NCBI RefSeq assembly: GCF_001007875.1
Contig: NZ_CP011412.1
Location: 1,736,001-1,800,000 of the forward strand
Source: Sedimenticola thiotaurini
GTDB lineage: Bacteria > Pseudomonadota > Gammaproteobacteria > Chromatiales > Chromatiaceae
DNA: 64,000 nucleotides
Direction of reading: 5' to 3'
In this document: piece by piece, positions 1-9,096 of the stretch
Numbering within the stretch: position 1 is the first letter of the stretch
Layout of the letters: each line of letters opens with the position of its first letter
The notes under the pieces: model-generated
Database searches by the model: none
What the model saw: the letters and a program-made list of their open reading frames with translations, nothing else
Told to the model about the DNA's origin: nothing
Translations under genes and position numbers: made by a program

Positions 1-1
1 G

Positions 2-457
2 TTCACCCAGGGTGGTTTCCAACCGGTTATCGGAGAGACCGACGATCTGGATCCGGCAGAGATCGAGCATATCGTGGTCTGCTCCGGCAAGGTCTACTAT
101 GAGCTGCTGGAAGCACGTCGGGCACGGGGACTGCGCAGCGTGGCGATTATCCGTATAGAGCAGCTGTATCCGTTCCCGCATGAGATATTTGATTCGATTA
201 TCGATCAATATCCCCAGGTTGAACGGATCATCTGGTGCCAGGAAGAGCCCCAGAACCAGGGTGCCTGGGACCAGATAAAACACCGTTTCCACACCCTGCT
301 GGATAAGGGTAAACACCTCTATTACGTGGGGCGGCCCGCCGCTGCCGCGCCGGCGGTGGGATACTACCCGATACACGTTCAACAACAAGAGACCCTGATC
401 GATGAAGCCCTGACCGGCCAAATCAATCCCTCAATGAACCGAAGGACGCCTGCATAA
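2..457 (+). CDS. sucA: 2-oxoglutarate dehydrogenase E1, C-terminal part
   Basis: This is the 3' end of the thiamine-diphosphate E1 subunit of the TCA-cycle 2-oxoglutarate dehydrogenase complex; the 5' part lies outside the window. The frame is open from base 2 and reads into [12 protein letters not shown], then a conserved transketolase C-terminal stretch ([11 protein letters not shown], and [12 protein letters not shown] about 70 residues before the stop), both typical of SucA. The stop at 455-457 is followed one base later by the sucB ATG, so the two are co-transcribed and probably translationally coupled. Identity rests on the motifs plus the adjoining E2 gene. Confidence 0.93.
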   Translation, partial: FTQGGFQPVIGETDDLDPAEIEHIVVCSGKVYYELLEARRARGLRSVAIIRIEQLYPFPHEIFDSIIDQYPQVERIIWCQEEPQNQGAWDQIKHRFHTLLDKGKHLYYVGRPAAAAPAVGYYPIHVQQQETLIDEALTGQINPSMNRRTPA

Positions 458-458
458 A

Positions 459-1655
459 ATGAGTATCAATGTAACCGTACCGGCACTGCCGGAATCTGTC
501 GCCGACGCCACCATTCTCACCTGGCACAAAAAGCCGGGCGATGCGGTCTCCCGCGATGAGAATCTCGTCGATCTGGAGACCGACAAGGTCGTGCTGGAAG
601 TACCTGCCCCTAAGGATGGGATAATGGGTGAGATCAGTGCGGCCGAAGGTGACACCGTTCAGGCGGGTGATCTGCTCACGTCGATTCAGGAAGGCAGCGC
701 ACCGGCACCCCAGGCATCTACGCCGGCCGCCACCGATACGGCCAGCGATGAAGAGCCGGTTCTGACGCCGGCGGTACGTCGACTGGTTAAAGAGAAAGGC
801 ATTGACCCCAAGGATATCGTTGGTACCGGCAAGGATGGTCGTATCCTCAAGACCGATGTAACCGCCTACCTGGAGAGCCTGGAAGCCGCAACCAGCAAGG
901 CACCTGCAGAGCCCAGCCCGGAGAGTGAAATCACCCAGACGGGTATCGAGGGCGAACGTCCCGAGCAGCGGGTGCCCATGACCCGTCTGCGGGCCCGCAT
1001 TGCAGAACGGCTGCTGGAGGCGCAGCAGAACGCCGCCATTCTGACCACCTTCAACGAAGTGGATCTACAGGCGATCAATGACCTGCGCAAGAACTACAAG
1101 GATAAGTTCGAGAAAGATCACGAGGTCAAACTCGGCTTCATGTCGTTCTTCATCAAGGCCTCGGTGGAAGCGCTGAAGCAGTTCCCGGCGGTCAACGCCT
1201 CCATCGACGGCAAAGACATCATCTACCACGGCTACTATGACATCGGCATCGCGGTCGGATCACCCCGCGGCCTGGTGGTACCGATCCTGCGTGATGCTGA
1301 TCAACTCAGTTTTGCCGAGACCGAGAAGGCAGTGCGAGATTTCGGCAAGAAGGCTAATGACGGCTCCCTCAGTTACGAAGAGCTGACTGGCGGTACCTTC
1401 ACCATCTCCAATGGTGGCGTGTTCGGTTCCATGCTCTCAACGCCGATTCTGAACCCGCCCCAGAGTGCCATCCTGGGTATGCACACCATCCAGCAGCGCC
1501 CCATGGTCATTGACGGCGAGATCAAGATCCGGCCCATGATGTACCTGGCCCTCTCCTACGATCATCGCATTATCGATGGCCGTGAGGCGGTACAGTTCCT
1601 GGTCACTATCAAGAACATGCTGGAGGATCCCACCCGCCTGCTGCTGCAGGTTTAA
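459..1655 (+). CDS. sucB: Dihydrolipoyllysine-residue succinyltransferase (E2)
   Basis: E2 core of the 2-oxoglutarate dehydrogenase complex; it transfers the succinyl group from lipoyl-lysine to CoA. The 398-residue protein has the standard order: an N-terminal lipoyl domain with lipoylation motif ETDKVVLEV (Lys43), an E3-binding domain near residues 107-140 ([14 protein letters not shown]), and the catalytic acyltransferase domain ending in DHRIIDG with catalytic His369 and Asp373. Ala/Pro/Glu-rich linkers join the domains. The length matches E. coli SucB (about 405). No lpd gene follows; the transcript ends at a terminator about 35 bases after the stop. Confidence 0.96.
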   Translation: MSINVTVPALPESVADATILTWHKKPGDAVSRDENLVDLETDKVVLEVPAPKDGIMGEISAAEGDTVQAGDLLTSIQEGSAPAPQASTPAATDTASDEEPVLTPAVRRLVKEKGIDPKDIVGTGKDGRILKTDVTAYLESLEAATSKAPAEPSPESEITQTGIEGERPEQRVPMTRLRARIAERLLEAQQNAAILTTFNEVDLQAINDLRKNYKDKFEKDHEVKLGFMSFFIKASVEALKQFPAVNASIDGKDIIYHGYYDIGIAVGSPRGLVVPILRDADQLSFAETEKAVRDFGKKANDGSLSYEELTGGTFTISNGGVFGSMLSTPILNPPQSAILGMHTIQQRPMVIDGEIKIRPMMYLALSYDHRIIDGREAVQFLVTIKNMLEDPTRLLLQV

Positions 1656-1687
1656 GTAACCAACAGACCAGGTCTGGATACACTGAT

Positions 1688-1726
1688 AAAACCGGGGATC
1701 CTGCAACAGGAGCCCCGGTTTTTTTA
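1688..1726 (+). terminator. Intrinsic terminator after sucB
   Basis: A stem of AAAACCGGGG and CCCCGGTTTT encloses a short loop and is followed by a run of seven or more T. It closes the sucAB transcript. Confidence 0.85.
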
Positions 1727-1796
1727 TGGATGACTATACTGATCCCCAGAAGTTGGCCGATAATAATTTACCCGATACAGCCAACCTGGCAGGTCT

Positions 1797-3638
1797 ATGC
1801 TAAAAAAAATACTGCTCCCCACGATATGTCTCATCCTCGCCTACGGTTTCTGGCTGAGTGAAGATTTCAAGGAGATATCCGCCGGCGTAGCAATCTTCAT
1901 GTTTGGCATGCTGTCACTGGAGCAGGGCTTCAGAACCTTTACCGGCGGTGTACTCGAGCGACTGATCAATCGCAGCACATCCAGCCCCTGGAAAAGTCTG
2001 CTGTTCGGCATGGTGACCACCAGTATCATGCAATCCAGCTCTCTCATATCGGTGATTACCATCTCGTTTCTCAGCGCCGGCCTGCTGACACTGATGGCCG
2101 GTATCGGAATCATTTTCGGTGCCAACCTGGGCACCACCACCGGTGCCTGGCTGATCGCCGGACTGGGGCTCAAGATCAATATTGCCGCCTACGCCATGCC
2201 GATGCTGGTATTCGGTGTTCTGCTGATCCTGCAAAAAGCGAAAAATCTGAACGGACTGGGCTATATCCTGGCCGGACTGGGATTCCTGTTTCTTGGCATC
2301 CACTATATGAAAGAGGGGTTCGATGCCTTCAGGGACACGATCAATCTGTCCCAGTTTGCCGTTGCCGGTTATCCCGGTCTGTTTCTTTTCATGCTGCTCG
2401 GCGCGTTCGCCACTGTGGTGATGCAATCCAGTCACGCCACCCTGGTGTTGATAATCACCGCTCTGGCGGCCCAGCAGATCACTTACGAAAATGGCCTGGC
2501 ACTGGCTATCGGCGCCAACGTCGGCACCACCATCACCGCCATACTCGGTTCCATCAGCGCCAACGCCCAGGGTCGCCGCCTGGCGGGGGCCCATCTGATT
2601 TTCAACCTGGTTACCGGTCTGATTGCCATCCTGCTTGTCTACCAGCTGATGTACGCCGTGGACCAGATCAGCCAGTTCAGTGGCATTCGGGAGGATGACT
2701 ACACCCTGAAACTGGCTGTTTTTCACACCCTGTTCAATCTGATCGGGGTGGTGGTGATGGCCCCCCTGATCGGGCCATTGGTACATTTGCTGGAGCGAGT
2801 GATCAAGGAGAAGAGACCGGAGATTGATCAACCGAAATACCTGACCGACTCAGCGGTGGAGTTCCCGGAAACGGCTGCCAAGGCGGTACTGCAGGAGTCC
2901 CTGCACCTCTATGACAACGCCCAGGGTATTATCATACATGCACTGGGTTTCAAGCGCCCGGAGGTGCTCTCCACCCTGGATCTTCTGGAGGTGGCTGAGG
3001 CGCAGAAAAAGTTGACCAAGCTGGACATCGATGCCGCCTATGAACGCAGCATCAAGGGACTCTACAGTGAAATCATCGCCTTTATCAGCCGGGCCGACTT
3101 CTCCTGGCAAATGGAACAGTCTGCCGATCTGCACCATCTGCGGGAAGCCAACCAACATCTGGTGGAGGCGATCAAGGACGTCAAACATCTGCAGAAAAAC
3201 CTGCTGCGGTACGTCAATTCGGGGGACAGAGAGTTACGCCACGCCTATGACCAGCTACGTAGCCAATTGGCTGTCATCATCCGGCAACTTGAAGATATCA
3301 GACTGGTGGATCAGAGCGAGACAGCGATACTCTCGCTCGATGCCCTGAGATTGATGCTCAAGGAGATCCATGAGGGGTTCAATACCTCCCTGATTGACAG
3401 AATCCGACAGAGACGGATATCCCCGCAACAGGGTTCATCGCTGATGAATGACAGCCACTACACTCACAGTATTGCCAAAAACCTGATACGGGCCGCCCAA
3501 ACCCTGTTTGCATCGGGTCCCAGGGAGCTGACCCAGGCAGCGCGGACAATCTCCCTGGATGACAACGAGCTGCAGGCGGTATCCGAAAAAGAGCAGGTCG
3601 AAGAGACCACACAGAAGCCCCAACTGACACTGGAATGA
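1797..3638 (+). CDS. Na/Pi cotransporter family protein with PhoU-like tail
   Basis: A 613-residue inner-membrane protein of the Na+/phosphate cotransporter (NptA/YjbB-like) family. The N-terminal half is hydrophobic with two inverted copies of the family signature: a QSSS motif followed by GANLGTTTG, and QSSHAT followed by GANVGTTIT. From about residue 340 the sequence becomes soluble and helical, consistent with a PhoU-like regulatory domain. It probably moves phosphate with sodium; direction cannot be read from sequence, and E. coli YjbB exports phosphate. The start is an ATG followed by Lys codons and a hydrophobic segment. A small coiled-coil gene follows 6 bases downstream. Confidence 0.85.
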   Translation: MLKKILLPTICLILAYGFWLSEDFKEISAGVAIFMFGMLSLEQGFRTFTGGVLERLINRSTSSPWKSLLFGMVTTSIMQSSSLISVITISFLSAGLLTLMAGIGIIFGANLGTTTGAWLIAGLGLKINIAAYAMPMLVFGVLLILQKAKNLNGLGYILAGLGFLFLGIHYMKEGFDAFRDTINLSQFAVAGYPGLFLFMLLGAFATVVMQSSHATLVLIITALAAQQITYENGLALAIGANVGTTITAILGSISANAQGRRLAGAHLIFNLVTGLIAILLVYQLMYAVDQISQFSGIREDDYTLKLAVFHTLFNLIGVVVMAPLIGPLVHLLERVIKEKRPEIDQPKYLTDSAVEFPETAAKAVLQESLHLYDNAQGIIIHALGFKRPEVLSTLDLLEVAEAQKKLTKLDIDAAYERSIKGLYSEIIAFISRADFSWQMEQSADLHHLREANQHLVEAIKDVKHLQKNLLRYVNSGDRELRHAYDQLRSQLAVIIRQLEDIRLVDQSETAILSLDALRLMLKEIHEGFNTSLIDRIRQRRISPQQGSSLMNDSHYTHSIAKNLIRAAQTLFASGPRELTQAARTISLDDNELQAVSEKEQVEETTQKPQLTLE

Positions 3639-3644
3639 TCCGAT

Positions 3645-3893
3645 ATGAAAGGAAAAAAACTACTGGAAAAATTGGCGGATTATCTCAGTCTGGACCAACG
3701 TAACCAGCGCAAAAAACGCGAGAAGATTCGGGAGGTGCTGAAACAGCTGCGGGAAAAGGAGCATCAGTTGAAAGCGCGTATCGAACGGGAGCAGGATGAA
3801 GAGAAGCGCCTCCAGTTAACCAGAGAGCTGGACATCATGCACGCGCAACGGACAAAGGGCGTGGAGATGTTGAAGCAACTGCAGCAGGAGTGA
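3645..3893 (+). CDS. Small charged coiled-coil protein, unknown function
   Basis: I do not recognise this 82-residue protein. It is almost entirely Lys, Arg, Glu, Gln and Leu with heptad-like spacing from about residue 18 to the end, so it should form a long alpha-helix or coiled coil. There is no signal peptide or membrane segment. It starts 6 bases after the Na/Pi transporter stop, so it is probably co-transcribed and could act with the transporter's cytoplasmic domain, but that is only inference from position. The frame is intact and no competing longer frame explains the region. Confidence 0.6.
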   Translation: MKGKKLLEKLADYLSLDQRNQRKKREKIREVLKQLREKEHQLKARIEREQDEEKRLQLTRELDIMHAQRTKGVEMLKQLQQE

Positions 3894-3926
3894 TTATTGG
3901 ATGACCATCCGTTTTTACATGGTTTT

Positions 3927-3958
3927 TTTACCCGGCCAGACCCAAGTGAAGGTATAAT
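3927..3958 (+). promoter_or_regulatory. Possible sigma-70 promoter for fumarase
   Basis: A perfect TATAAT (3953-3958) lies 35 bases before the fumarase ATG. The best -35 match, TTTACC, is at a 20-base spacing, which is long, so only the -10 element is convincing. Confidence 0.35.
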
Positions 3959-3993
3959 GGCGGCTTTATTAACCACCACATCCGGGACCAGCC

Positions 3994-5499
3994 ATGACCA
4001 TAATCAAGCAAGACGATCTGATCCAGAGTATCGCGGATGCCCTGCAATATATCTCCTACTACCATCCGGCCGATTACATCAAAGCGTTGACCGCCGCCTG
4101 GGAGAAAGAGGAGTCCCCCGCCGCCAAAGATGCCATGGCCCAGATCCTGGTGAACTCCAGGATGTGCGCCGAAGGCCATCGCCCGATCTGTCAGGATACC
4201 GGCATGGTAACCGCCATTCTCAAGGTGGGAATGGACGTACGGTGGGATGCGGAAATGGGCCTGGAGGACATGGTCAACGAAGGGGTGCGCCGCGGCTATG
4301 GCAACCCGGACAATGTGTTGCGCGCCTCCGTGGTCAGTGATCCGGCCGGCGCCCGCATCAATACCCGGGACAACACCCCGGCAGTCATTCACACCCAGAT
4401 TGTTCCAGGCGACACGGTGGAGATCGCCCTGGCGGCCAAAGGCGGTGGTTCTGAGAACAAAAGCAAATTCACCGTACTCAACCCGTCCGGCAGCCTGGTG
4501 GACTGGGTCCTGGAGACCGTACCGACCATGGGTGCCGGCTGGTGTCCACCCGGCATGCTGGGTATCGGTATCGGCGGCTCGGCGGAAAAGGCCATGCTGC
4601 TTGCCAAAGAGTCTCTGATGGAGCACATCGACATCCACGAACTGATGGCACGCGGCCCCAGCAACCGGGTTGAGGAGTTACGCCTGGAGCTGTTTGAGAA
4701 GGTCAACGCCCTCGGAATCGGCGCCCAGGGGCTCGGTGGTCTCACCACCGTACTGGATGTGAAGATCCGGGACTACCCGACACACGCCGCCTCACTGCCG
4801 GTGGCAATGATCCCCAATTGCGCCGCCACCCGCCACGTGGAGTTCACCCTGGATGGCAGTGGACCCGCACTGCTGGAGCCCCCCAAGGTATCGGATTGGC
4901 CGGAGATCAGCCTGGAGGGCGGTGGTGCCCGTCGGGTCAACATCGACAATCTCACCAAGGAGGAGATCGCCACCTGGAAACCGGGCGAGAGCCTGCTGAT
5001 CTCCGGCAAGCTGCTGACCGGTCGGGACGCCGCCCACAAACGTATCCAGGACATGCTGGCCAAAGGCGAGCCCCTCCCGGAAGGGGTCGATTTCAAGAAC
5101 CGCTTCATCTACTACGTGGGGCCGGTCGATCCGGTACGCGACGAGGTGGTGGGCCCGGCCGGCCCCACCACGTCGACCCGAATGGACAAGTTCAGCGAGA
5201 TGATGCTGGGTGATATGGGCCTGATCGGCATGGTGGGCAAAGCGGAACGGGGACCCGGCGCCATCGAATCGATCAAGAAACACGGCGCCATCTACCTGAT
5301 GGCGGTGGGTGGCGCGGCGTTCCTGGTCTCCAAAGCGATCCGTTCGTCACGCATGGTAGCCTTCGAGGATCTGGGTATGGAGGCGATCCGGGAGTTTGAA
5401 GTGGAGGATATGCCGGTCACGGTGGCAGTGGACACCAAGGGCAACTCGGTGCACCAGAGCGGTCCGGCTGAATGGCGGGTCAAGATCGGCAAGCTCTGA
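3994..5499 (+). CDS. fumA: Fumarate hydratase, class I (Fe-S, single chain)
   Basis: Iron-sulfur fumarase that interconverts fumarate and malate in the TCA cycle. The 501-residue protein fuses the alpha domain (residues 1-280) and beta domain that are separate in two-subunit enzymes. Three cysteines in the expected places can hold the catalytic [4Fe-4S] cluster: Cys66 (HRPICQDTG), Cys184 (GWCPPGM) and Cys276 (IPNCAATRH). The C-terminal part carries GPTTSTRMD and GKAERG, typical of the beta domain. It is shorter than E. coli FumA (548) because of a shorter N-terminus. An FumB-like enzyme or tartrate dehydratase is an alternative within the family; fumarase is far more likely beside sucAB. Confidence 0.9.
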   Translation: MTIIKQDDLIQSIADALQYISYYHPADYIKALTAAWEKEESPAAKDAMAQILVNSRMCAEGHRPICQDTGMVTAILKVGMDVRWDAEMGLEDMVNEGVRRGYGNPDNVLRASVVSDPAGARINTRDNTPAVIHTQIVPGDTVEIALAAKGGGSENKSKFTVLNPSGSLVDWVLETVPTMGAGWCPPGMLGIGIGGSAEKAMLLAKESLMEHIDIHELMARGPSNRVEELRLELFEKVNALGIGAQGLGGLTTVLDVKIRDYPTHAASLPVAMIPNCAATRHVEFTLDGSGPALLEPPKVSDWPEISLEGGGARRVNIDNLTKEEIATWKPGESLLISGKLLTGRDAAHKRIQDMLAKGEPLPEGVDFKNRFIYYVGPVDPVRDEVVGPAGPTTSTRMDKFSEMMLGDMGLIGMVGKAERGPGAIESIKKHGAIYLMAVGGAAFLVSKAIRSSRMVAFEDLGMEAIREFEVEDMPVTVAVDTKGNSVHQSGPAEWRVKIGKL

Positions 5500-5539
5500 G
5501 TTAATGGGCTGAAAAACCTTTCCCACAGGATGATCTGTC

Positions 5540-5563
5540 CCGGGTCGCCCGCCGGCGACCCGG
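5540..5563. terminator. Hairpin between convergent fumarase and ibaG
   Basis: A perfect 10-bp inverted repeat, CCGGGTCGCC and GGCGACCCGG, with a 4-base loop sits between two genes that face each other. There is no strong T run on either side, so termination may be weak or factor-assisted. Confidence 0.5.
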
Positions 5564-5576
5564 TCAGCAGATCCCC

Positions 5577-5819
5577 CTAACCCTGCAGCGCCTGCCACTG
5601 CTCCCGGGTGTAGGTCTTGATGGAGAGGGCGTGTAACTCATCACTCTCCAGTTGAGGCTTGACGGTGGCCATGACCAGCCGCTGTTTCTGAAGCGGGCTC
5701 TTACCCTCAAACTCATCGCTGATCACCACCGCCTCGAAATGGCGGCCATCACCGCTCACCCTGGCCTCGCAGCCAGGCAGCCCGGTCTCGATCAGCTTCA
5801 CAATTGCATCAATTTCCAT
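5577..5819 (-). CDS. ibaG: BolA/IbaG family protein
   Basis: An 80-residue BolA-fold protein. It aligns by eye with E. coli IbaG (YrbA): an EARVSGDGRHFEAVV-type segment, then the basic QRLV helix and a C-terminal HALSIKTYT segment with the conserved His that can bind an Fe-S cluster together with a monothiol glutaredoxin. Its likely role is in iron-sulfur or acid-stress homeostasis. In E. coli it sits by murA; here it lies alone between fumarase (convergent) and prfC (same strand, 130 bases upstream), so it is probably an independent or short transcription unit. Confidence 0.85.
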   Translation of the reverse strand: MEIDAIVKLIETGLPGCEARVSGDGRHFEAVVISDEFEGKSPLQKQRLVMATVKPQLESDELHALSIKTYTREQWQALQG

Positions 5820-5951
5820 CTCTGCTACCTCGCTAAAAAACTATCACTGGATCATAACGTATTGGGAGAACCGGTTTAACCGACACCCGACAGGTGTATT
5901 CCGCCCGGTGACCGCAACCAGACTGGCAGACGCTCTGCTTTGCGGAACTCT

Positions 5952-7532
5952 CTACAGCTCCCGGGTCGACAGGAAGCGGATATCGGGCCAGCGCTCCTCG
6001 GCCAGGCTCAGGTTCACCCGGGTCGGCGCCAGGTAGACCAGCTGGTCGTCACCATCCAGCGCCAGGTTCTCATGGGCCTTGGCCCGGAACTGTTCCAACA
6101 TCCGGGGATCATCACACTGCACCCAGCGGGCGGTATTGACGCCGACCGGCTCCACAATCGCCTCCACCCCGTATTCACCCTTCAGGCGATGGGCAGCCAC
6201 GTCGAACTGCAACACACCTACCGCCCCCAGGATCATGTCGTTGTTCTTCAACGGCCGGAACACCTGGGTTGCCCCCTCCTCGCAGAGCTGCAGCACACCC
6301 TTCTGCAACGCCTTGAGACGTAGCGGATCTTTCAGCACCACCCGGCGGAACAGTTCGGGTGCAAAATAGGGAATACCTTCATACTTCAGCTCCTCACCCT
6401 CGGTAAAGGTGTCGCCGATCTGGATGGTGCCGTGGTTATGCAGACCGATGATGTCGCCCGGCCAGGCCTCTTCCACATGCTTACGCTCATCGGCCTGGAA
6501 GGTAATCGCGTTGCTGATCTGCACGGTTTTGCCGGTGCGCACATGGCGCATCTTCATGCCCTTCTTGTAGCTACCGGAGCAGACCCGCATGAAGGCGATA
6601 CGATCCCGATGGGCCGGGTCCATATTGGCCTGTATCTTGAAGATAAACCCGGAAAACTTCTCCTCCGCCGGTTCCACCAGCCGCTGCCGGGTCTCCCGGG
6701 CGCGGGGAGCCGGAGCATACTGGACGAACGCATCCAGCAACTCCTTGACACCAAAGTTGTTGATCGCCGAGCCGAAAAAGACCGGCGTCAGTTCGCCACG
6801 CAGATAGGCGTCCAGATCCAGTGCATGGCTGGCACCCCGCACCAGTTCGATCTCCTCCCGCAGCTCCTCCGCCATATCCCCCAGCATTTCGTCCAGGCGC
6901 GGGTTGTCCAGACCTACGATCAACTCACCGGACTGGATTTTACCCCCGTGAGTGGCGGAGAACAGGTGGGTGGTTTCGGTACGCAGGTCGAAGACCCCCT
7001 TGAGCCGCTTGCCCATGCCGATGGGCCAGGTTACCGGTGCACACTTGATCTGCAGTACCTGCTCGATCTCATCGAGAATGTCCAGCGCATCCCGCCCTTC
7101 CCGATCCAGCTTATTAACAAAAGTGAGGATCGGCGTATCGCGCATGCGGCACACCTCCATCAGTTTGATAGTGCGGGCCTCCACACCCTTGGCCACGTCG
7201 ATCACCATCAGGGCCGAATCCACTGCCGTCAGGGTGCGGTAGGTATCCTCGGAGAAGTCCTCATGTCCCGGCGTATCCAGCAGATTGACAATGCCGTCGC
7301 CGTAAGCGAACTGCATCACCGAGGAGGTGACCGAGATACCGCGCTCCTTCTCCATCTCCATCCAGTCAGAAGTGGCGTGGCGGGCCGCCTTGCGCCCCTT
7401 CACCGTACCGGCCATCTGAATGGCTCCGCCAAACAGCAGCAGCTTCTCCGTCAGGGTGGTTTTACCGGCATCGGGATGGGAGATGATGGCGAAAGTGCGT
7501 CGCCGTTGCAGTTGATTGAGCAGTTCGGACAT
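5952..7532 (-). CDS. prfC: Peptide chain release factor 3
   Basis: Translational GTPase RF3, which recycles RF1 and RF2 from the ribosome after peptide release. The 526 residues match the E. coli length (529). Visible GTPase motifs are [13 protein letters not shown] (G1, about residues 18-30), DTPGHEDF (G3) and NKLDRE (G4). Domains 2 and 3 follow, ending in [18 protein letters not shown], a hallmark RF3 C-terminus. The start ATG gives [23 protein letters not shown], the usual RF3 N-terminus, although no good Shine-Dalgarno is visible. Confidence 0.97.
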   Translation of the reverse strand: MSELLNQLQRRRTFAIISHPDAGKTTLTEKLLLFGGAIQMAGTVKGRKAARHATSDWMEMEKERGISVTSSVMQFAYGDGIVNLLDTPGHEDFSEDTYRTLTAVDSALMVIDVAKGVEARTIKLMEVCRMRDTPILTFVNKLDREGRDALDILDEIEQVLQIKCAPVTWPIGMGKRLKGVFDLRTETTHLFSATHGGKIQSGELIVGLDNPRLDEMLGDMAEELREEIELVRGASHALDLDAYLRGELTPVFFGSAINNFGVKELLDAFVQYAPAPRARETRQRLVEPAEEKFSGFIFKIQANMDPAHRDRIAFMRVCSGSYKKGMKMRHVRTGKTVQISNAITFQADERKHVEEAWPGDIIGLHNHGTIQIGDTFTEGEELKYEGIPYFAPELFRRVVLKDPLRLKALQKGVLQLCEEGATQVFRPLKNNDMILGAVGVLQFDVAAHRLKGEYGVEAIVEPVGVNTARWVQCDDPRMLEQFRAKAHENLALDGDDQLVYLAPTRVNLSLAEERWPDIRFLSTREL

Positions 7533-7681
7533 GGGGGATCAGTTACTGGTTGAAAAGAGCGGGATTATACAGCAATTCCGTATGACTCAGGGGGTGTCGA
7601 TAAAACGAATCGAAAGAAGAGTCCGTAATCCTTGGAGTTCCGCGGTCCGTCGCAGCCCGTCACGGGTGTGAACTGGCCGAT

Positions 7682-8155
7682 TTACAACGCTTTGGCGAAC
7701 AGGATGGCATCCTCGCGCCCCTGGTCGGCCGGATAGTAGCCGCGGCGCCGGCCGATCTCATTGAAGCCCAGGGACTCGTACAGTCCGATCGCCACCCGGT
7801 TGCTGGCCCGCACCTCCAGAAACACCGTATCGGCATCACGCTCCCGGGCCTGGTTGATCAGCCGCTGCAGCAAGCGACGGGCAAGTCCCTGGCCACGCAC
7901 TTCCGGATCGGTACAGATATTCAGCACATGGGCCTCGCCGGCAGCAACCGACATGACGCCGTAACCCACCAGGCGCTGGTCCAGAAAATAACCCCAGCAG
8001 ATATAACCTACCCGCAGGGAGTCCCGGAAGATCCCCGCTGTCCAGGGGAAGTCGTAACAGCGCTGTTCCACCGTCATGATGGCGTCGATATCACTCTCCC
8101 TGAGGGGACGAATCCGTAGCAGCGGGTCTCTGATAATGGCATTCATGGAAAGCAT
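7682..8155 (-). CDS. rimI: Ribosomal protein S18-alanine N-acetyltransferase
   Basis: GNAT-fold acetyltransferase that modifies the N-terminal alanine of ribosomal protein S18. The 157-residue frame shows the acetyl-CoA loop RGQGLARRLLQ and the RimI-type LEVRASN segment followed by LYESLGF and YYPADQGREDA. The start is uncertain by three codons (ATG at 8155 or 8146). It lies 15 bases after the uracil-DNA glycosylase gene on the same strand, so the two form a unit; the same pairing is common in gammaproteobacteria. Confidence 0.9.
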   Translation of the reverse strand: MLSMNAIIRDPLLRIRPLRESDIDAIMTVEQRCYDFPWTAGIFRDSLRVGYICWGYFLDQRLVGYGVMSVAAGEAHVLNICTDPEVRGQGLARRLLQRLINQARERDADTVFLEVRASNRVAIGLYESLGFNEIGRRRGYYPADQGREDAILFAKAL

Positions 8156-8170
8156 CTTAAAAGCGCCCGG

Positions 8171-9079
8171 TCAACGCAGCAACCGGACAGCCTTCTGCAG
8201 ATCCTGCCAGGCCTTGGCCTTCTGCTCCGGTGAGCGCAGCAGGTAGGCGGGATGGTAGGTGACCACCAGAGGGATGTCCCGGTAGTGATGTTGACCAGTC
8301 CGCAGACGTCCCACCGCATCATCACGTTGCAGCAGGTTGCGGGCGGCCACTGCGCCAACAGCCAGAATCACCTTTGGATTCACCAGTTCCACCTGGCGCT
8401 GCAAGTAGGGGGCACACTTGAGTGCCTCTTCGGCACGGGGATCCCGATTACCGGGCGGGCGACACTTCAGAATGTTGGCGATATAGACCTGTTCACGACC
8501 CAGGCCAATGGCCTTCAACATGGCGTTGAGCAACTGCCCGGCCCGGCCCACAAAGGGCTCACCCTTGCGGTCCTCATCCACGCCGGGAGCTTCGCCGATA
8601 ATCATCAGATCGGCAGTCTGCGCCCCCACCCCGAATACGGTGCGGGTACGGCTTTTGTGCAGTTCACAGGCCTCGCATTGGGCAACCCTGGCCGCCAGCC
8701 CGGGCCAGTCCAGCTGACTCACCCGATCGTCCAGCAGGCCGTCCGAGTCGAACTGACCAGCCGATCCAGCCGGATCAACTGTGGGGTGATACTCATCTGC
8801 TGGCGGTGGCACCTCATCCAGCCAGGCCGGGGGTTCATCCGGTGCTGGAGATGGAGAAGCAACGCCTGTCCCGGATTCCGGCCTTGAAACCGGCGCAGCT
8901 ACGGGTGGAGCAGTTGCGGAAGCATCATCCATAGCAGTGGGAGCAGATGGCACCGGGGGCGCGGCCAGCGACGGTTCCGCCTCGGACTCCACCGGGTTAT
9001 TCTCCGCCGCCACAGACCTGGGTACCCAGTACTGGATACCCATGGCCTGTAAATACTCCCGACGCTGTGCCTCGTTCAT
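8171..9079 (-). CDS. Uracil-DNA glycosylase, family 4
   Basis: Base-excision repair enzyme removing uracil from DNA, of the Fe-S family 4 type rather than Ung. The C-terminal half (about residues 130-302) has the family motifs: GEAPGVDEDRKGEPFVG (active-site motif A), ILKCRPPGNRDP, and HPAYLLR near the end. Cysteines in CEACELHK, KCRPP and KCAPY are placed to bind the [4Fe-4S] cluster. Residues 25-110 are low-complexity Pro/Ala-rich and probably disordered, which makes the protein about 100 residues longer than a minimal family 4 enzyme. This N-terminal extension is common in proteobacterial homologues. Confidence 0.92.
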   Translation of the reverse strand: MNEAQRREYLQAMGIQYWVPRSVAAENNPVESEAEPSLAAPPVPSAPTAMDDASATAPPVAAPVSRPESGTGVASPSPAPDEPPAWLDEVPPPADEYHPTVDPAGSAGQFDSDGLLDDRVSQLDWPGLAARVAQCEACELHKSRTRTVFGVGAQTADLMIIGEAPGVDEDRKGEPFVGRAGQLLNAMLKAIGLGREQVYIANILKCRPPGNRDPRAEEALKCAPYLQRQVELVNPKVILAVGAVAARNLLQRDDAVGRLRTGQHHYRDIPLVVTYHPAYLLRSPEQKAKAWQDLQKAVRLLR

Positions 9080-9096
9080 GACGTTTGATCGACAGA

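Noticed and set aside
3914-3919. TTTACA as a -35 for the fumarase TATAAT
   Set aside because: Spacing is 33 bases, far from 17, so they cannot be one promoter.
6432-7553. 373-codon open frame on the plus strand
   Set aside because: It lies antisense to prfC, whose GTPase motifs are unmistakable. The frame is open only because of GC-rich codon bias.
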